Origin: Fratercula arctica | Taxonomy: Eukaryota; Chordata; Aves; Charadriiformes; Alcidae | Reading direction: 5' to 3' | DNA: 64,000 nt | Assembly: GCA_947846985.1 (NCBI GenBank) | Contig: CANTUZ010000001.1 | Coordinates: forward strand, 5,253,504 to 5,317,503 | The notes under the pieces: generated by a model | Told to the model about the DNA's origin: nothing | The model's input: the letters and a program-made list of their open reading frames with translations, nothing else | The model's database searches: none | Program-made: the position numbers and the translations under genes | Shown here: piece after piece, positions 1 through 12,094 of the stretch | Position numbering within the stretch: position 1 is the stretch's first letter | Layout: each line of letters starts with the position of its first letter

Positions 1-1134
1 GAATGATTCCTGGTGAGCAGCAGTTGTCATCTGTTTTGCATACTCTTTATTTTGCTCTTAATTGGCATTATGTGGAAACTTATCTAGAAGGCCATGGGAA
101 CCAAAAGGCATCCCTTGCCCCTCCTTCTTTGAACAAGCAGAACCCAATTAAAGCACAATTATCTCTCTTTTGCTATTAGCAGCCTCGTCTAACAGATAGG
201 CTCATCTAACAGAACGGAGGGGAGAAACATTATTAGTCTAAGAGCCGCTACCTTTTTTTATGAAAATTCTTGTAAAGATCAGAAAGAAAATAAAGGAGGC
301 AGAAGTGGTCCAGGCTTTGGTGAGCTGAAGTGCAGTGTTTTTTCAAAATATTTGATCTGCGTCTCTGAATGATTTTCTAAATACATTTCTTTTCACTGGG
401 GAGTAACTGACCTAAGACTCAAATTGCATTCATGGAGTTTGGATGCAAGCCTGGAAAAATAAAGGAGATGGCCAAAGAAGAAGAGGAAAAAAAGACACAG
501 GTGTCTTCCCAGAAAGCCCAAGCTGTCTCAGAAAGCCATGAACTTGACAACTCCACTATGGTTCCTGTGCCATGACAATGGAAAAATATCTCAGGGGAAG
601 CAAAAAGACCCCTTTTCAAATTGGGGCCCAGAATCGACTCTCAAATCCATATCCTGCTGCTGAATATTACAAAGCTACAGCCAACACATCAGTTCCTGCA
701 ACCCCTACACCCCCGTGGACCTTCAGCACTCCAAGATGGCCGTGACTTGGAGAGGCTTCCAATGACATCGCCCTTTGGCTTGTCTTCCTGCTTTTTTTTT
801 TTGATGCAATCTTTGAGGTGTCCTTGGAGAATGAACACCCACTGCTGATCCCAGTTACATACGTGCCTGGTTATTCCAGACTTCAAAGATAGCTCTGCAT
901 ACCTTCCGTATCAGAAGCCATCCCCAAGTTAGCAAACATTTGCACTACCACTCATCCTGTCTCATCAGCAGCTACTAAGAATATGCATGTGTCAGAAAAC
1001 GTCATGCATTTTATCGCTTCAGCAAGTCATGCCATCACGAAGCAGTGCGTGCCCCAGTTGTATCCCTCAGTTTTCGCCCTGGATGTAGCTACAGGCTTTA
1101 CAAAACTGAGCAAGGAAACCAACAAATAAACTCC

Positions 1135-1136
1135 CT

Positions 1137-1172
<36 letters not shown>

Positions 1173-1175
1173 TTT
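1135..1175. repeat. (ATTT)n microsatellite
   Basis: About ten nearly uninterrupted copies of the tetramer TTTA/ATTT. Purity and length make it a plausible length-variable locus. Confidence 0.95.
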
Positions 1176-2149
1176 CGCTCCCTAGGATATTCCAATGCCT
1201 TGTTTTCACACGTGGCAGGTCCAGCTAACATGCTTTGGTGAAGAGGAAGCCAGTGTGCCAACGCAGAGAGCAGGATACACCTCTTAGAGGTGCCCTAGAA
1301 GTTCCTGTCCGCTGACCCAAGGTAAATCAGCAAATCTCAATGTTAACATCTTTGAGATGTTCAGTTTTACACTCATCGCATGGGATTGCTAATTGAGCTC
1401 ATTTCCAAAACCAGTTAACAAAATACTGCCTGGTAGAATTGTTTTTAGGATGCCATCAGCTCTTTGACCTCACACAGCAAATCTCCTGCCTGCTTCCTTC
1501 CCTGCAGAGCTCGATGCTGCAGCTACGCAAATTTCCTACCCAAACAGAAAACAACGTCACTGCGTATGTGCTTTTTGCTTTTGTCATTGCACACGCGCTT
1601 TTTTGCTTTTGCCACGGCTGGCCAATGCATTGGGAGGGAGAAAGACAATGTCCTCTCTCCAAGAGCCGCCTGGAACAGAGGTGGCTGCTACAGACTGACT
1701 AAATAGGCAGGGCGATTGCAAACAGTGAAAACAGTCCTACTTGTACACTTGCCAGTTGATTTATTCTCAGATTTTTTGGAGCTTCTGATAGTGGGGTAAG
1801 CGTGCTAACAGGTCACCAAGGACCTGGTAAGGAATTGGTTAAAAGAGGTCAGCGAGGATAAAACGAGGGGGAGCGACGTGGAAATTATGCCACCGCATTT
1901 AACTACAAAAATATAAAATTTGCTCTGCTCCCTCCCATCATGTAACAGCCAGGGGCTGCTCCGAGAGCAACGGAGTAGGATGAGCAAATCCCTGTCTCCC
2001 AGCACAAAGATGCACAAACCTGCAGGGAGACAGCTGCGGTGGAAAAGATTGAAATTAATGTCAAGAAATAGATGAGATTTTGGTTGAGATTTTGATGAGA
2101 TTTACTGCTGCAAATGTTTTCCCTGGCAAATGTCACACCATTAAAATGC

Positions 2150-2173
2150 AAAAAAAAAAAAAAAAAAAAAAAA
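2150..2173. repeat. A24 homopolymer tract
   Basis: An uninterrupted run of 24 A. An ATTAAA hexamer lies at about 2140-2145, a few bases upstream, so it could be the tail of a retrocopied transcript. The spacing is shorter than usual and no source transcript is recognisable, so a plain homopolymer is equally likely. Confidence 0.9.
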
Positions 2174-4371
2174 GCCCCAATAGAATTAAGAAAATAAAGC
2201 GAAACTCAAAAACACCGTCCAAATAAATGACAGCTTGAAACTCGGTCCTCAGACTCTCAGGGTCATGGATGGCCTCCTTTGCAAGCAAGTGTTTGTGAGA
2301 AGTGCTAAACAGTCCTTTCGCCTCATCAAGGCCACCACCTGTGACTGCAGAGCACACGTTTTACGGAGAGCAAGGACCTTTCCCCAGCATCCTTCGCAGT
2401 GTGGCTGACTCTAACTGGGAACGTCCCTTGGAGCAAATTCTGCAGTTGAGCACTGCCCAGCACAGCTGCAGTTTTTCACGCATGGTGTAATATGGGTGAA
2501 TTAAGATCCTGTAAAAATAAGCAGAATACGTTGCGTTTGCCTCTTGACTAAGTTTCTTAGGGAGCCTCTCTTGTTCTGTCCTTGATGGGACTGCCAGAAG
2601 AGCGACTACTTGTGCCTGGTAATTACATTTAAAAGCGCCAGCTCCCCAGCCCCGAGAATGAGAATTAAGGACTGCAGGTGGGTTGTCTGCTTGCCTTGAG
2701 CAGGGCAGCAGCTCTGCACGAGGCTGGCCAACCTAATTTTTATTTTCCCAAAAGGGCCGAACGCTCTGTAGAACTGAGTGCAGGCCTTAGGCATGCAACC
2801 GCCTTCCCCTCCCCACAAACACCTTACATGTAGCAATCCTTGGAGAAAAGAAATAATTCCTTTCCATCACGCAGGGATGAACAAACCTCCTCGAGCCAGA
2901 TGTCCAGCTCAGAAAAACATTTCTCCAGCCTTTGGATTCTCTGTGCTTGGGATGCTGTTCTCACAGGCACTAGTGTTTCTTGTTCCAGCTAGATTTGGAA
3001 GATCCTTGCGAAGGCTGTCAGGTGCTGTCACTTGTCTTTTCTGAGCTGAGCTGTAATTCAGAGGTGTTGATCTCTGTATTAAAGTCTAATACACTTATCT
3101 TTCCCAACAAGGCCACATTAGGTTAATATACTGCTAATAGTAAGCGTTCAGGATAGTACTTTCAGGTGAGTCAGACTGCCCATTCCTGCTATCAGGTTAA
3201 ATGTGTTAAAATAAAGAACTTGCTGCGTTGCCTAGACCAGATAAGAGTCGTGTCTGCTTGGCATCCATTGCAGAAAAATAAACTAGAGTTAATTTAGCAA
3301 TGCAGCAAAAAAGGTGATTGCTCCACTTCAAAGGCACATAAACCTTACCAAATTTATGATTGTCCATTATTATCCCTGGTAATACTATGCTCCTATTATA
3401 AAATGGAGTCAGGGGAAGGATCTCACCTGTTGAAGAACATTTTAAATTGCCTTCCTTATTTAAGCCTGTCCTTCATGTTAGGACTTAATAGGACTCCTCG
3501 CAGGAGCTGAACACATGCTGAACAGTTTTGTGGCAACAGTACTCAAGGGTGCTTTCTTGTACCAGGTGCAGACAGATCCTGTAACTCACTTTCATTTAGT
3601 TTTCCATACTTCTGTGTTTTGGATTATCCTGTTGCACGAGAGATGAATGCCTCTTACTCGCCTTCCTGTTGGTTTTGCCTTATGATACTCAGTGGCTTCT
3701 TAAGCCCAGTGAGAAAGCATGCAAAACCCAAACTTCCCCAGCAGCAAAGTCGAGGATAGAGTCATACACGGTTGAAAAATTAGCATTAAAATTAGATGAA
3801 AAAGCGCTGCTTTTCCATACAGAAACATTTTCTGCTCTCCTGCAGAATGGAAATGGATGCTTATGCGCCCCAAAGCAAATTTCGCTCCCTCTTCCCACCG
3901 TCCTCTCCACCCTATCAGTCAACGTCTAATTAGAATCTGTAAATTAAAACAAGTCTAGCCTGGGATAACCAGAGCGTTTGAAAGCTTTACCATGAACAAA
4001 ATTAGTTTGCCTCAGCCAACATGGACGTGGAAAATGCAAACTAGGATGAAAATCCCTGGATGCGTAGTTCCCACTGGAGCCCACAGTGAAGTCTGTCTGT
4101 ATCACAGGTGTGGGTGACAAGCCAGGGCTTGCACAGAGTCTCCAGGGGTGGCACCACGGGCCATGCTGCTCAATCAGAGCTGCAAAGTGAGGAGTGTTGA
4201 AGAGCTTTGGCCACGTTACGGTGGGGTTCAGGCTTGTCTGGGACAATGCTTATAGGAGCTACACATCTGCTGCAAGGGAGAAAGGTACTCAGCGATGGAG
4301 AGGGAACAGAGGATGCTGCAGTGGCATCTGAACTGTCTGGTGTCACAGGCTGGGACTGTAGCACTTTTGAT

Positions 4372-4666
4372 GGGTCCAGGCTCTTTTCAGTGGTGCCCAG
4401 TGACAGAACAAGGGGTAACGAACACAAACTTGAACATAGGAAGTTCCATCTCAACGTGAGGAGGAACTTCTTTCCTGTGAGGGTGGCAGAGCCCTGGCAC
4501 AGGCTGCCCAGAGAGGTGGTGGAGTCTCCGTCTCTGGAGACATTCCAAACCCTCCTGGACATGTTCCTGTGCCACCTGCTCTGGGTGACCCTGCTCTGGC
4601 AGGGGAGCTGGACGAGATGATCTCCAGAGGTCCCTTCCAGCCCCTGCCATTCTGTGATTCTGTGAT
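4372..4666 (+). mobile_element. CR1 LINE, 5'-truncated 3' end
   Basis: This is the last part of a CR1 non-LTR retrotransposon: the end of ORF2 plus the short 3' UTR. One frame reads [14 protein letters not shown], the conserved C-terminal end of CR1 ORF2. The copy ends in two ATTCTGTG-type octamers at 4649-4666, the hallmark 3' terminus of CR1, which lacks a poly(A) tail. Its tail and 3' UTR wording differ from the copies at 12, 15.7, 20, 59 and 61.5 kb, so it belongs to another subfamily. Severe 5' truncation is usual for CR1. It is inactive. Confidence 0.93.
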
Positions 4667-5728
4667 GTACGGGCTGTGTCAGCCTCATGCGTGGCACTGT
4701 TAAATGTGTCTCTAATGCACACTGCGAGATCATGCAGAGGTTCATAAGGAAACCCTGAAAGAAACTCAGTAAGATCCTGAAAGCAGCAAAAATGTGCTGG
4801 AGCATCTAGACAAGTCATCCTCTTCGTGGAGGTGAGTGGTATGTGCGTGTGTGGACACGGTGTTGCATTTTGCAGGCTGTACATCAAGCCTGTATCATTC
4901 ATGCTCTCCAAATAGCATAGGTTTTCAGAAGGAAGATGCTACAATATTCTGGCATATTATTAAACTACAAGGAGATGAGCAATAAGTATCCCCAGGGGAA
5001 GATTTCTCTGAGATACTCCATATCCGCAGCTAAAGGCGGTTCCACTGCTACGAAGTTACCTCTTTTTCCAAACCATGTAACGACGGGATCTTTGTTATGG
5101 CATTGCTGTTCTTTGGAGGGTGTGAGATCACATCTCCTGCATGTCACAACAGGAGGAACCAAACCTAGGCTGAAAATAGCTCTCTGCAGCAAAGCAAAAG
5201 AAAAATGAAATCTGATGTGTCCAAGAAATACATCTGCAATTCACTCGCAAATCTGAACAGGGAGAAAATGATTGACTGACAGCATACAAAGAGTTCTCGC
5301 CTTAAACTTCTGATTTCGTACTGGTTTCTACGCCCACCCCTCCGTGCACCCCACAGCCAAGTTGCTAATTACATCCTTCCTACTGTTTTGCCAATTCCTC
5401 CTCTGGCAAATAATGGGAGGGGAGAGGATTATGGAGGCTGATGCACTCGACAGCAAAAATAAATAAGCAAATGAATGAATAAATAAATAAATAATGCCGC
5501 TAGGAGTCACAAAGACAAGCCTGTTTCATCCTTCCTCCAGTATCTTGAGCCAAACTTCGAGGGTTATTCAAGAAAAATGATGATCTGGTGCCTCAGAGAA
5601 ATAAGTATCAATTAATGCTTAATTAACATTGCATGACGGATTGATTTGACTAAATAGAACCTTTTAAATGCATGTCTCTCTATATTGTGGGTTGAAACAA
5701 GATGCCTTCTGGGGGAATGAGCAGCCCA
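4667..5728. other. Noncoding stretch with one microsatellite
   Basis: Unique sequence with an AATA-type microsatellite near 5.47 kb. I see no exon, RNA gene or recognisable transposon in it. Confidence 0.55.
5456..5495. repeat. (AATA)n/(AATG)n microsatellite
   Basis: Imperfect tetranucleotide array of AAAT and AATG units, ending in four clean AATA copies. Confidence 0.85.
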
Positions 5729-5915
5729 CTATTATTATATACCATCCTTATAACTGTAGCACCTGGAGGCTTTAAGTGCATCACTAGCCCAACGTGTCAG
5801 ATGCTGTATAAATATACAGTTGGTAAAGATGCTTATCTTGGATTTGTAGTGTAAACAAGAAGATATGCCGTGTAGATCCTGTGACAGGTAGATCAAGGCT
5901 AAGAAAACAGGGGAC
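5729..5915 (+). mobile_element. Ancient L3/CR1-like amniote repeat relic
   Basis: The order of motifs matches a very old interspersed repeat common in turtles and crocodilians. An ATTATTAT start is followed by a GTAGCACCTGGAGGC-like segment, then a GTCAGATGCTGTATAAATA segment corresponding to the 'gtgctaggcgctgtacaaaca' box, then an AAGATGCTTATCTTG segment. The match is by memory of the family and is heavily diverged, so the family name and edges are tentative. The same element type appears at 36.1 kb on the plus strand and at 9.75-9.89 kb on the minus strand. Confidence 0.5.
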
Positions 5916-6993
5916 TTCAGGAAATTTGAAAGGATGTACACATTATCTAGCAGTTTCTAATTAGCCAGACAAAGGGGATTTTTTACAAAAACTTATTCCC
6001 AAAAGCTTATTCATATGAAGTGTTTGTAAACATCCCAAAATACATAGGAGATGCCTTATGTGGTTTAATAGGAAAATAGATAGGAAAAGAGTGCACAGGC
6101 TGCAGCAGAACGGCACGAAAGCCAACAACTGCCAGCATTTTCAAGCTGGGGAACCTAATGCCAGCCAGCTAATGCTATCTTTCCTAACCCGAGTAAAAAT
6201 AGTCTGATCAGCAATGAATGACAGTTTCCACTGAGAGCTGCAAGTGAGCAGCAGCTCTGAAAATCAGCCCGTTTCCAGATCAGTGGTGGCTGCTCCAAAG
6301 CAAAGATGTTGGCTGAAAAGCACCCTGAGAAGTGCTCTACGTCCCCTCAGGCATTTTATTCCTTTTAACAAGACAGTAAAATAACAGCCTCTGTTATTTG
6401 TGCTGTTCATAGCCATTTTCCGTGCACATTGCCTTTTGCCAGCTCCATTCGTCAGATAGCACTGGACCAGCATGGCATACCTGGGAGGTGGCTGTGGACC
6501 AGCCTCTTGAAGGGGAGATGTGATTGCCACACAGCTGGCATCGCTGACTACACTGACCAGTTGGATATAACTGGGGAAAAAATGCTGCGATTCCACAGAA
6601 AATAACTGATTTGGTGTCTATTATTAACCCTCTGAGCTTTTGTCACTAATCAGATCATCTGGCAGCAAAAAGGTTATTAAATGCGTCAAAGTTAAGAAGA
6701 ACCGAGTAGCAATATATTTAAAAAAAAAAAAAAATCCTCAGGTTATGTTGACAAATAAGAATTCACCTTCAGTAAAAAGCCATCTAGATATCTCCTGTGA
6801 ACTAACCCATCTCTTAGTAAACAAAGCTTGTCATGTTCAGTGACTCCCAGCAATTTGGGGAGTTTTATTTTAGAGATTTCCTCTCCTTTTCCTCACTCCC
6901 CTCAGATTGCTGTAGGCTGTCACCTCATTATACTGTTACCACTTACCATGAAACCCTGGCTTTGAAAACACTTATTTTTCTGACAATTTTTCA

Positions 6994-7024
6994 CCTCTTT
7001 TTTTTTTTCTTTTTCTTTTTCTTT
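6994..7024. repeat. T-rich / (CTTTTT)n tract
   Basis: A run of T followed by two CTTTTT units. Low-complexity sequence without further meaning visible. Confidence 0.85.
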
Positions 7025-7182
7025 GATGCATAGTCTTTATCTGGAAGTGAGATCTTTCTCAGGGCTCAACTTTTTGAGTCCTGGCTGCAGACTCAACATT
7101 TCAGCTCACACCAGCCCTAATACTTCCAAGCAACCCGAACCCCAACACACTGTTTATTTCATTTGAGTAGGCTAGATATGCA

Positions 7183-7226
7183 TGTATCTATGTCATATAT
7201 ATTTTTATATATATATATGTATATGA
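7183..7226. repeat. AT-rich dinucleotide patch
   Basis: Alternating TA steps, including ATATATATATAT, with interruptions. A degenerate AT microsatellite that could form a weak cruciform. Confidence 0.75.
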
Positions 7227-8089
7227 GACAGGGTCAATTCCAAATGAATTCATGGTGATCACTGTTATTATGGAAAGAAGCAATTTAATTCCATATAGCA
7301 GGAAGCCGTTCCTCCCCAAAGAGTAAAGAACAAACTCCTGGACATAACCTACAGGCAGAGTTATCATGCTTTGGAAACTGCCTCCTATTATTTATGCCAG
7401 CATCTGTACAGCGTTGTCGATTAAAGCACTGGTGTTCACTAGCCACTTCCATTCTATCTTGCAAGTCAACATAATTCTGCATCAATTTCATTTAAATATC
7501 ACTTTATATTCAGGGCTATGAGTTTTAGGACTCCCCCTACCATACTTGTAGGTTTTTTTTCACCAAAAGCCATTTCATTCTCCCCATTCATCGGTCATGT
7601 CAAGGCTTTCCAAGTTGAGATGAACATTTCCTGTAGGTGCCCCAGCCTTCGTTTGTAGTGCCAAGTGCTGTATGCACACCTTCCAGGTGAAAAGCTTTTA
7701 AAATCTGAATAGAGAAGATAAATAGCAAAGGGGAACTTTGACCCCACGTCACAGATGAGAAATAAGGGCTTAAGGGACATCAATTCCTGTATTCATCCCA
7801 TCTAGCTTTGGGCAACGGCCATGCATAACTCAGGTGTCCAGTTGCCCCAGACAGTAGTCTGCAAGGAAAGAGAGAGGAAGAGAGAGACAAACTTCTCCAC
7901 AAGCAATTCATGTGCTGTATGGACTAAATATTTTAGATAGATCCAACGCTCTCCCACTGCCTGAACAGAAAGACCAGATAACTCAGCTCTTAATTTAGGT
8001 CTCAGTATCCATTTTCAAAATATCTGCACAACCAGCTATTTCTCTCACCTGTTGAAGTACCTCTGGGGGGAAATCTGATCAGATCATCT

Positions 8090-8931
8090 TTCCCAACTGC
8101 TAATTCATTCTCTTCTTCAGTTCTGCCTATTACCCACTTAAAATCCACCTTAGTTTTCTAGCCTAAATGCAAATTTCTGAAAACTTTATACCATTTTGAG
8201 TCTGTCCTTGGGGCCTCCCATTCCTGCTGTCTCCACCTCTCTCTACGTCCAAGATCTTACCACTTTCCTTCATGAGAAAACTGCCTAATATAACAATACT
8301 TCCATAATGTGTCACTTTCCAATCCTTTTCTCTGATTGCCTCATCTTTACTGTTTCGTCTGAGATGCAGCACCTTCTTCTTGCTCTCTTCTTGGACCTTC
8401 CATTTGCCCCATTTTGTCCCATCCCTTCCAAAACTTCTCATTCTCCACTTGTCCTTTGAAAATAGAAAACCACCAGACTTTCCAGCTAAAGACAGTTCTT
8501 CCAAAAACATTGGTTAACAAACTTTCTCCTCTCCCCAACTAAACCCAACACATTCTTTACAGCTACTGAAGACTCCAACCTCCAGCTCCATTTTTGACCT
8601 TTTCCATTGGCCTTCCGTATCTTACATCTCACTGAATCCACTCTCCAACATCTCTAATGAGTCAGTCTCCTTTGCCAGATCTTAAGAACTTGCTTTTCAT
8701 ACATTTCCTTCCTATTTTATCAGCTGCCCCAAACAGCCAATCATTCAGTCTCTCATTTTTTGATGTTTTGCCCTCCTTTGGCTACCTCAGTTCTTCTCCA
8801 GGTTATCTTGTTTGCCATTTTCTCCTTTGATACATCTGCCTTATTCCTCCTTCCAGCTCTGAATGCTTTGGTTCCTTTCTCTTCTCTCACTATTGGGTAA
8901 AAAACTACTCTACTCCTCAATGGGTAACAAT
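8090..8931. other. Pyrimidine-rich, strand-asymmetric block of unknown origin
   Basis: The plus strand is strikingly rich in C and T for over 800 bases, in words such as TTCTTCTTGCTCTCTTCTTG. The minus strand therefore carries purine-rich open frames, such as a 115-codon one at 8163-8510, that show no known domain. The bias continues past the CR1 fragment at 8933-9450 and into an ancient repeat tail at 9745-9892. The block may therefore be the body of an old minus-strand element interrupted by CR1. That link is inference. Confidence 0.35.
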
Positions 8932-8932
8932 C

Positions 8933-9450
8933 TGGCTGGATGGCTGGGCCCAAAGTGTTGTGGTGGATGGAGTTAAATCCAGTTGGTGGCCAATCACAAG
9001 TGGTGTTCCTCAGGGCTCAGTACTGGGGCCAGTTCTGTTTAATATCTTTATCAATGACATGGATGAGGTAATTGAGTGCACCCTCAGTAAGTTCACAGGT
9101 GACACCAGGTTGGGTGGGAGTGTTGATGTATTTGAAGGTAGGAAGGCTCTACAGAAGGATCAGGACTGGCTGGATTGATGGGCCAAGGCCAACGGCATGG
9201 GGTTCAACAAGGCCAAGTGCCGGATCCTGCACTTGGGTCACAACAACCCCATGGAGTGCTACAGGCTTGGGGAGGAGTGGCTGGAGAGCTGCCTGGCAGA
9301 AAAGGACCTGGGGGTGTTGGTCGACAGCTGGCTGAATAGGAGCCAGCAGTGTGACCAGGTGGCCAAGGTGGCCAACAGCATCCTGGCCTTTATCAGAAAT
9401 ACTGTGGCCAGCAGGACTAGGGAAGTGATCGTCCCCTGGTACTCAGCAGT
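8933..9450 (+). mobile_element. CR1 LINE ORF2 fragment (reverse transcriptase C-terminal half)
   Basis: An almost continuous frame begins [14 protein letters not shown]. It contains the reverse transcriptase block [19 protein letters not shown], then [13 protein letters not shown] and EKDLGVLVD, and ends at about [13 protein letters not shown]. These are the RT palm/thumb and downstream parts of CR1 ORF2. The frame is broken once, at 9176-9178, by TGA where the family has a charged residue; this fits CGA-to-TGA decay at a CpG. The catalytic FADD box reads FTGD, so the polymerase would be dead even without the stop. Both ends are truncated and no octamer tail is present, so the 3' part of ORF2 and the UTR have been lost. 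Confidence 0.95.
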
Positions 9451-9744
9451 TGTCCCTATAGTCCAGCAGATATAGTGTTGATTTCCCTTCTCCGTTTACA
9501 TCAAAACTAGGCTGTCTGCATCCAATCAACCCACACAACCATTTTCCAAAGTCCACGTGCTGGATTTTCAAATGAGTGCTTTTGTATGTTCTTCCATGCT
9601 GTTCCCCATAAATATCTATAAAATAACCTTGTTATTCTCTTCCTTTCTCTGCTATAATATCTAGAAAGCACCAAGCAGCATCAGGCTGCAGATGCTCTAT
9701 CCGCCTTGCCTGTCATACTGACCAGCACTTTCTTATTACATCCA
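9451..9744. other. Noncoding sequence between CR1 and ancient repeat tail
   Basis: T/C-rich sequence similar in composition to the block before the CR1. No gene or clear repeat match. It may be the middle of an old minus-strand element. Confidence 0.35.
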
Positions 9745-9892
9745 TGGCTCTCCACCTGTCTGTCACTATCCATGGCTTCTTGATTTGTACTTAGATGTAA
9801 GTCATGTCATGCAGAGAATGTTTATGTTTCTAGAGTGCCTGGCACAGTAAAAATGAGTCCTTGACTGGAACTTTAATGCAAATTATTATTGT
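9745..9892 (-). mobile_element. Ancient L3/CR1-like relic (minus orientation)
   Basis: The plus strand reads CTCCACCTGTCTGTC, then TTGTACTTAGATGTAAG, then TAGAGTGCCTGGCACAGTAA, then a GAACTTTAATGC segment, and ends in AATTATTATTG. This is the order of the reverse complement of the turtle/crocodile-type L3/CR1-like repeat ('...gtctgt...ggactgtaagctc...agcgcctagcacaatg...ctactgcaataataa'). It is strongly diverged, and the identification is from pattern memory. Confidence 0.55.
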
Positions 9893-12094
9893 CAGATAGT
9901 AAAAATAAGCACAAATCAATAGCAGACGTTGTAAAGAAATTAGTGAAATTCCTCACAACTCCAATTAGAGAAATCTGCACAAGAAACATTGCAACTATTA
10001 GAATTTGATTTTAAACAACAAAACATAACTAAAACATCCCAGGTATTGGAATTAGTACTCACTTTTTGTATTCACCTTCTTAGAAATATCTAGGAATAAT
10101 CCATCAAATACTTCTTGTAGGATACAGTTTTAACCTGGACATGTGCTGTTCTCAGTCTACCTGTAAAAAGACACAGACAAAAAAAAAAAAGTGTTTTGTT
10201 TAGTGATTTTTAACTTACTTGTTATTCTAAATGAATTAAAAACAACTGCTAACAGATAGGGCACATAAAACAGTCATGAATGCACATGTGGTTCCTAGTG
10301 TAACGTCACATCAGCACTGTACTAAGGTATGCTCATTCATCCCACGGCAATAAATGTATCTGTTAAATACGAACTAAGGTTTTCTGTACAGCACTTAGAA
10401 CTAAATGCCTGCCCTTGGCTAACTATGCAAACATCCGTCCTTTTGCCAAAAGACTAATTTACCAATTCCTCTGTCGTAGTTTCAAGGGTTTCTGAGTAAC
10501 ATGGTAGTTGTTCCTTTCCTGCTATGTGATTTTACCGTCCTCAAAAGGTGAATTTTTTTTTTTTTTCTATTTATGTGGTTGTCCCAAATATTTCCTTTCT
10601 TAAATCTTAGACCTTTGTTAGAGAGAAATGACTAAGGTCTTACACAGATGCTTCTCATTGTTTCCGCTCACATCAGTAAATTTTGTCTCTTATCCGAATT
10701 GCTTTTGGTATCGAAGAGCCTCAGTTTAAAAGTAATGATGCATGTGTGACAAACCTTTCATGCCACAAGCAGGAGGTCCGAAAAAGTGTAGCACTCTTCT
10801 CTTCTGCCTCTCGTTAGCTGATTAGCCTCAAGCCCCCTCTCTTAGCTCCTTTCCTTGTCTCAGGGAGACAAAGTCCTATAGAGACAGTGGAGGTTCAGAA
10901 GCAACCGCAGCAACTGGGTGTGCGTGGTTTCATTGAAAGCCTCATTTGCCAGGGCCAGCAACTCTCCCAGGCTACCCCTTTTGCTTGATATGCATCTATT
11001 TTACATACAGTCTGGTGCACAAGGTCTTGCAGAATTGGAAAAAAAAATAAAATCAGTAAGTCTGAATGATGTGGTAGCAGGCTATTATAGAGGTGGGCTT
11101 CCACGTCTTTCCTTGGCAACCTGTTTCTGTTGTGGTCCAAAACTACATTGACCTTTTAATCTTGCCAATTGTAAATTAATTTTGAATCCAAGCTGTCCAC
11201 TGAAAAGGTACAAAGGTCACTTTTAAATTGCTGCACTGCTACATTGCCCTTTACTCCATGGTCTGCATCCTTTGGCTTCCTCCCATTAATTCTGCTTCTT
11301 GAACAGCCCTCTTTCCTGCTGATTGTGTCCTCGCACAGATTATTTCTCCCTCACATGCATCTTTCAAAGCTGCATCTCATTTTGTCATTTCCTGCTTAAG
11401 GTTTCTAATCTCTCTATCTTCACTGATTTATGCAGTGCCTCCCAATTTGGATCATCTGTGATTTTAATTAACATGTATTCTTTTCCTGTCTTTTGGCTAA
11501 TGAATGAAGATGTTTAAAGAAGACTGGACTCAAGACTGCTGCCTGATGTTCCCCCACTAGAAAACTCATGTGATTCGACACATTTTCATTTATTATCTCA
11601 CTTTGCTAATGGCCCTGTGGATGGTTTTTAATCAAGATCACAGGGTCCTTATCTAAGCCAATCTGAATTAATTTTGTGAGTCTCTTCTCTCGCTGGTGTT
11701 CACTTCAATGAGAGGGAAAACAAAAGCAGAAGAGACCATCGCTCATCAGAATGCTTTTCTGGGAGTTCTGGAAACGAGGAGGAGGTGAGAAAAAATTGTT
11801 CATTCTCCTCTCTCAGGACTTTGGTACTCTTATAGTCCCCCACCGCTATAATATCTATACTTCACCTAATTTTTAATATATGTATTTTTAAACTACTTGT
11901 CAAGGTAGGGAAGTGCTATTATTCCCATTTCTGTGAATAGGCTCCAGCACAGAGAGAATAAGGAGGTGGTCAACTCTGCTTCTTTAGCAGTCATGGTTAC
12001 AGGTTGAGAGATTACGGTTGCTTTTGCATTTACACCTCTCTTCTGGAAGTTACTGTGCCATGCCTGTCTGTGTATCTCTGAGATGACCTGTCAA
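9893..12094. other. Noncoding stretch, one MIR-like relic
   Basis: Unique AT-rich DNA with an A12 tract near 10.18 kb and a T15-type tract near 10.56 kb. A MIR-like patch lies at 11.9 kb. No exon or RNA gene recognised. Confidence 0.5.
11913..11976 (-). mobile_element. MIR-like SINE relic
   Basis: GTGCTATTATTCCCATTT, followed after a short gap by AGCACAGAGAGAATAAGGAGGTGGTCAA in pieces, follows the reverse complement of the MIR/L3 core ('ctattatccccatttta...gcacagagaggttaagtgac'). Only the core is preserved and the divergence is large. Confidence 0.4.

Larger units (their letters stand above)
1..4371. other. Noncoding stretch, no gene recognised
   Basis: No open frame here has a recognisable domain, and none has convincing exon structure. 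The only elements I can name are an ATTT microsatellite near 1.15 kb, a T11 tract at 792-802 and a 24-A tract near 2.16 kb. The rest reads as unique, moderately AT-rich sequence. It could be intergenic or intronic; nothing in the bases decides between them. Confidence 0.6.
5916..8089. other. Noncoding stretch, low-complexity tracts only
   Basis: No gene recognised. It holds an A15 tract at 6720-6734, a T/CTTTTT tract at 6994-7024 and an AT-dinucleotide patch at 7183-7226. A short GA-rich patch sits near 7.87 kb. Confidence 0.55.
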
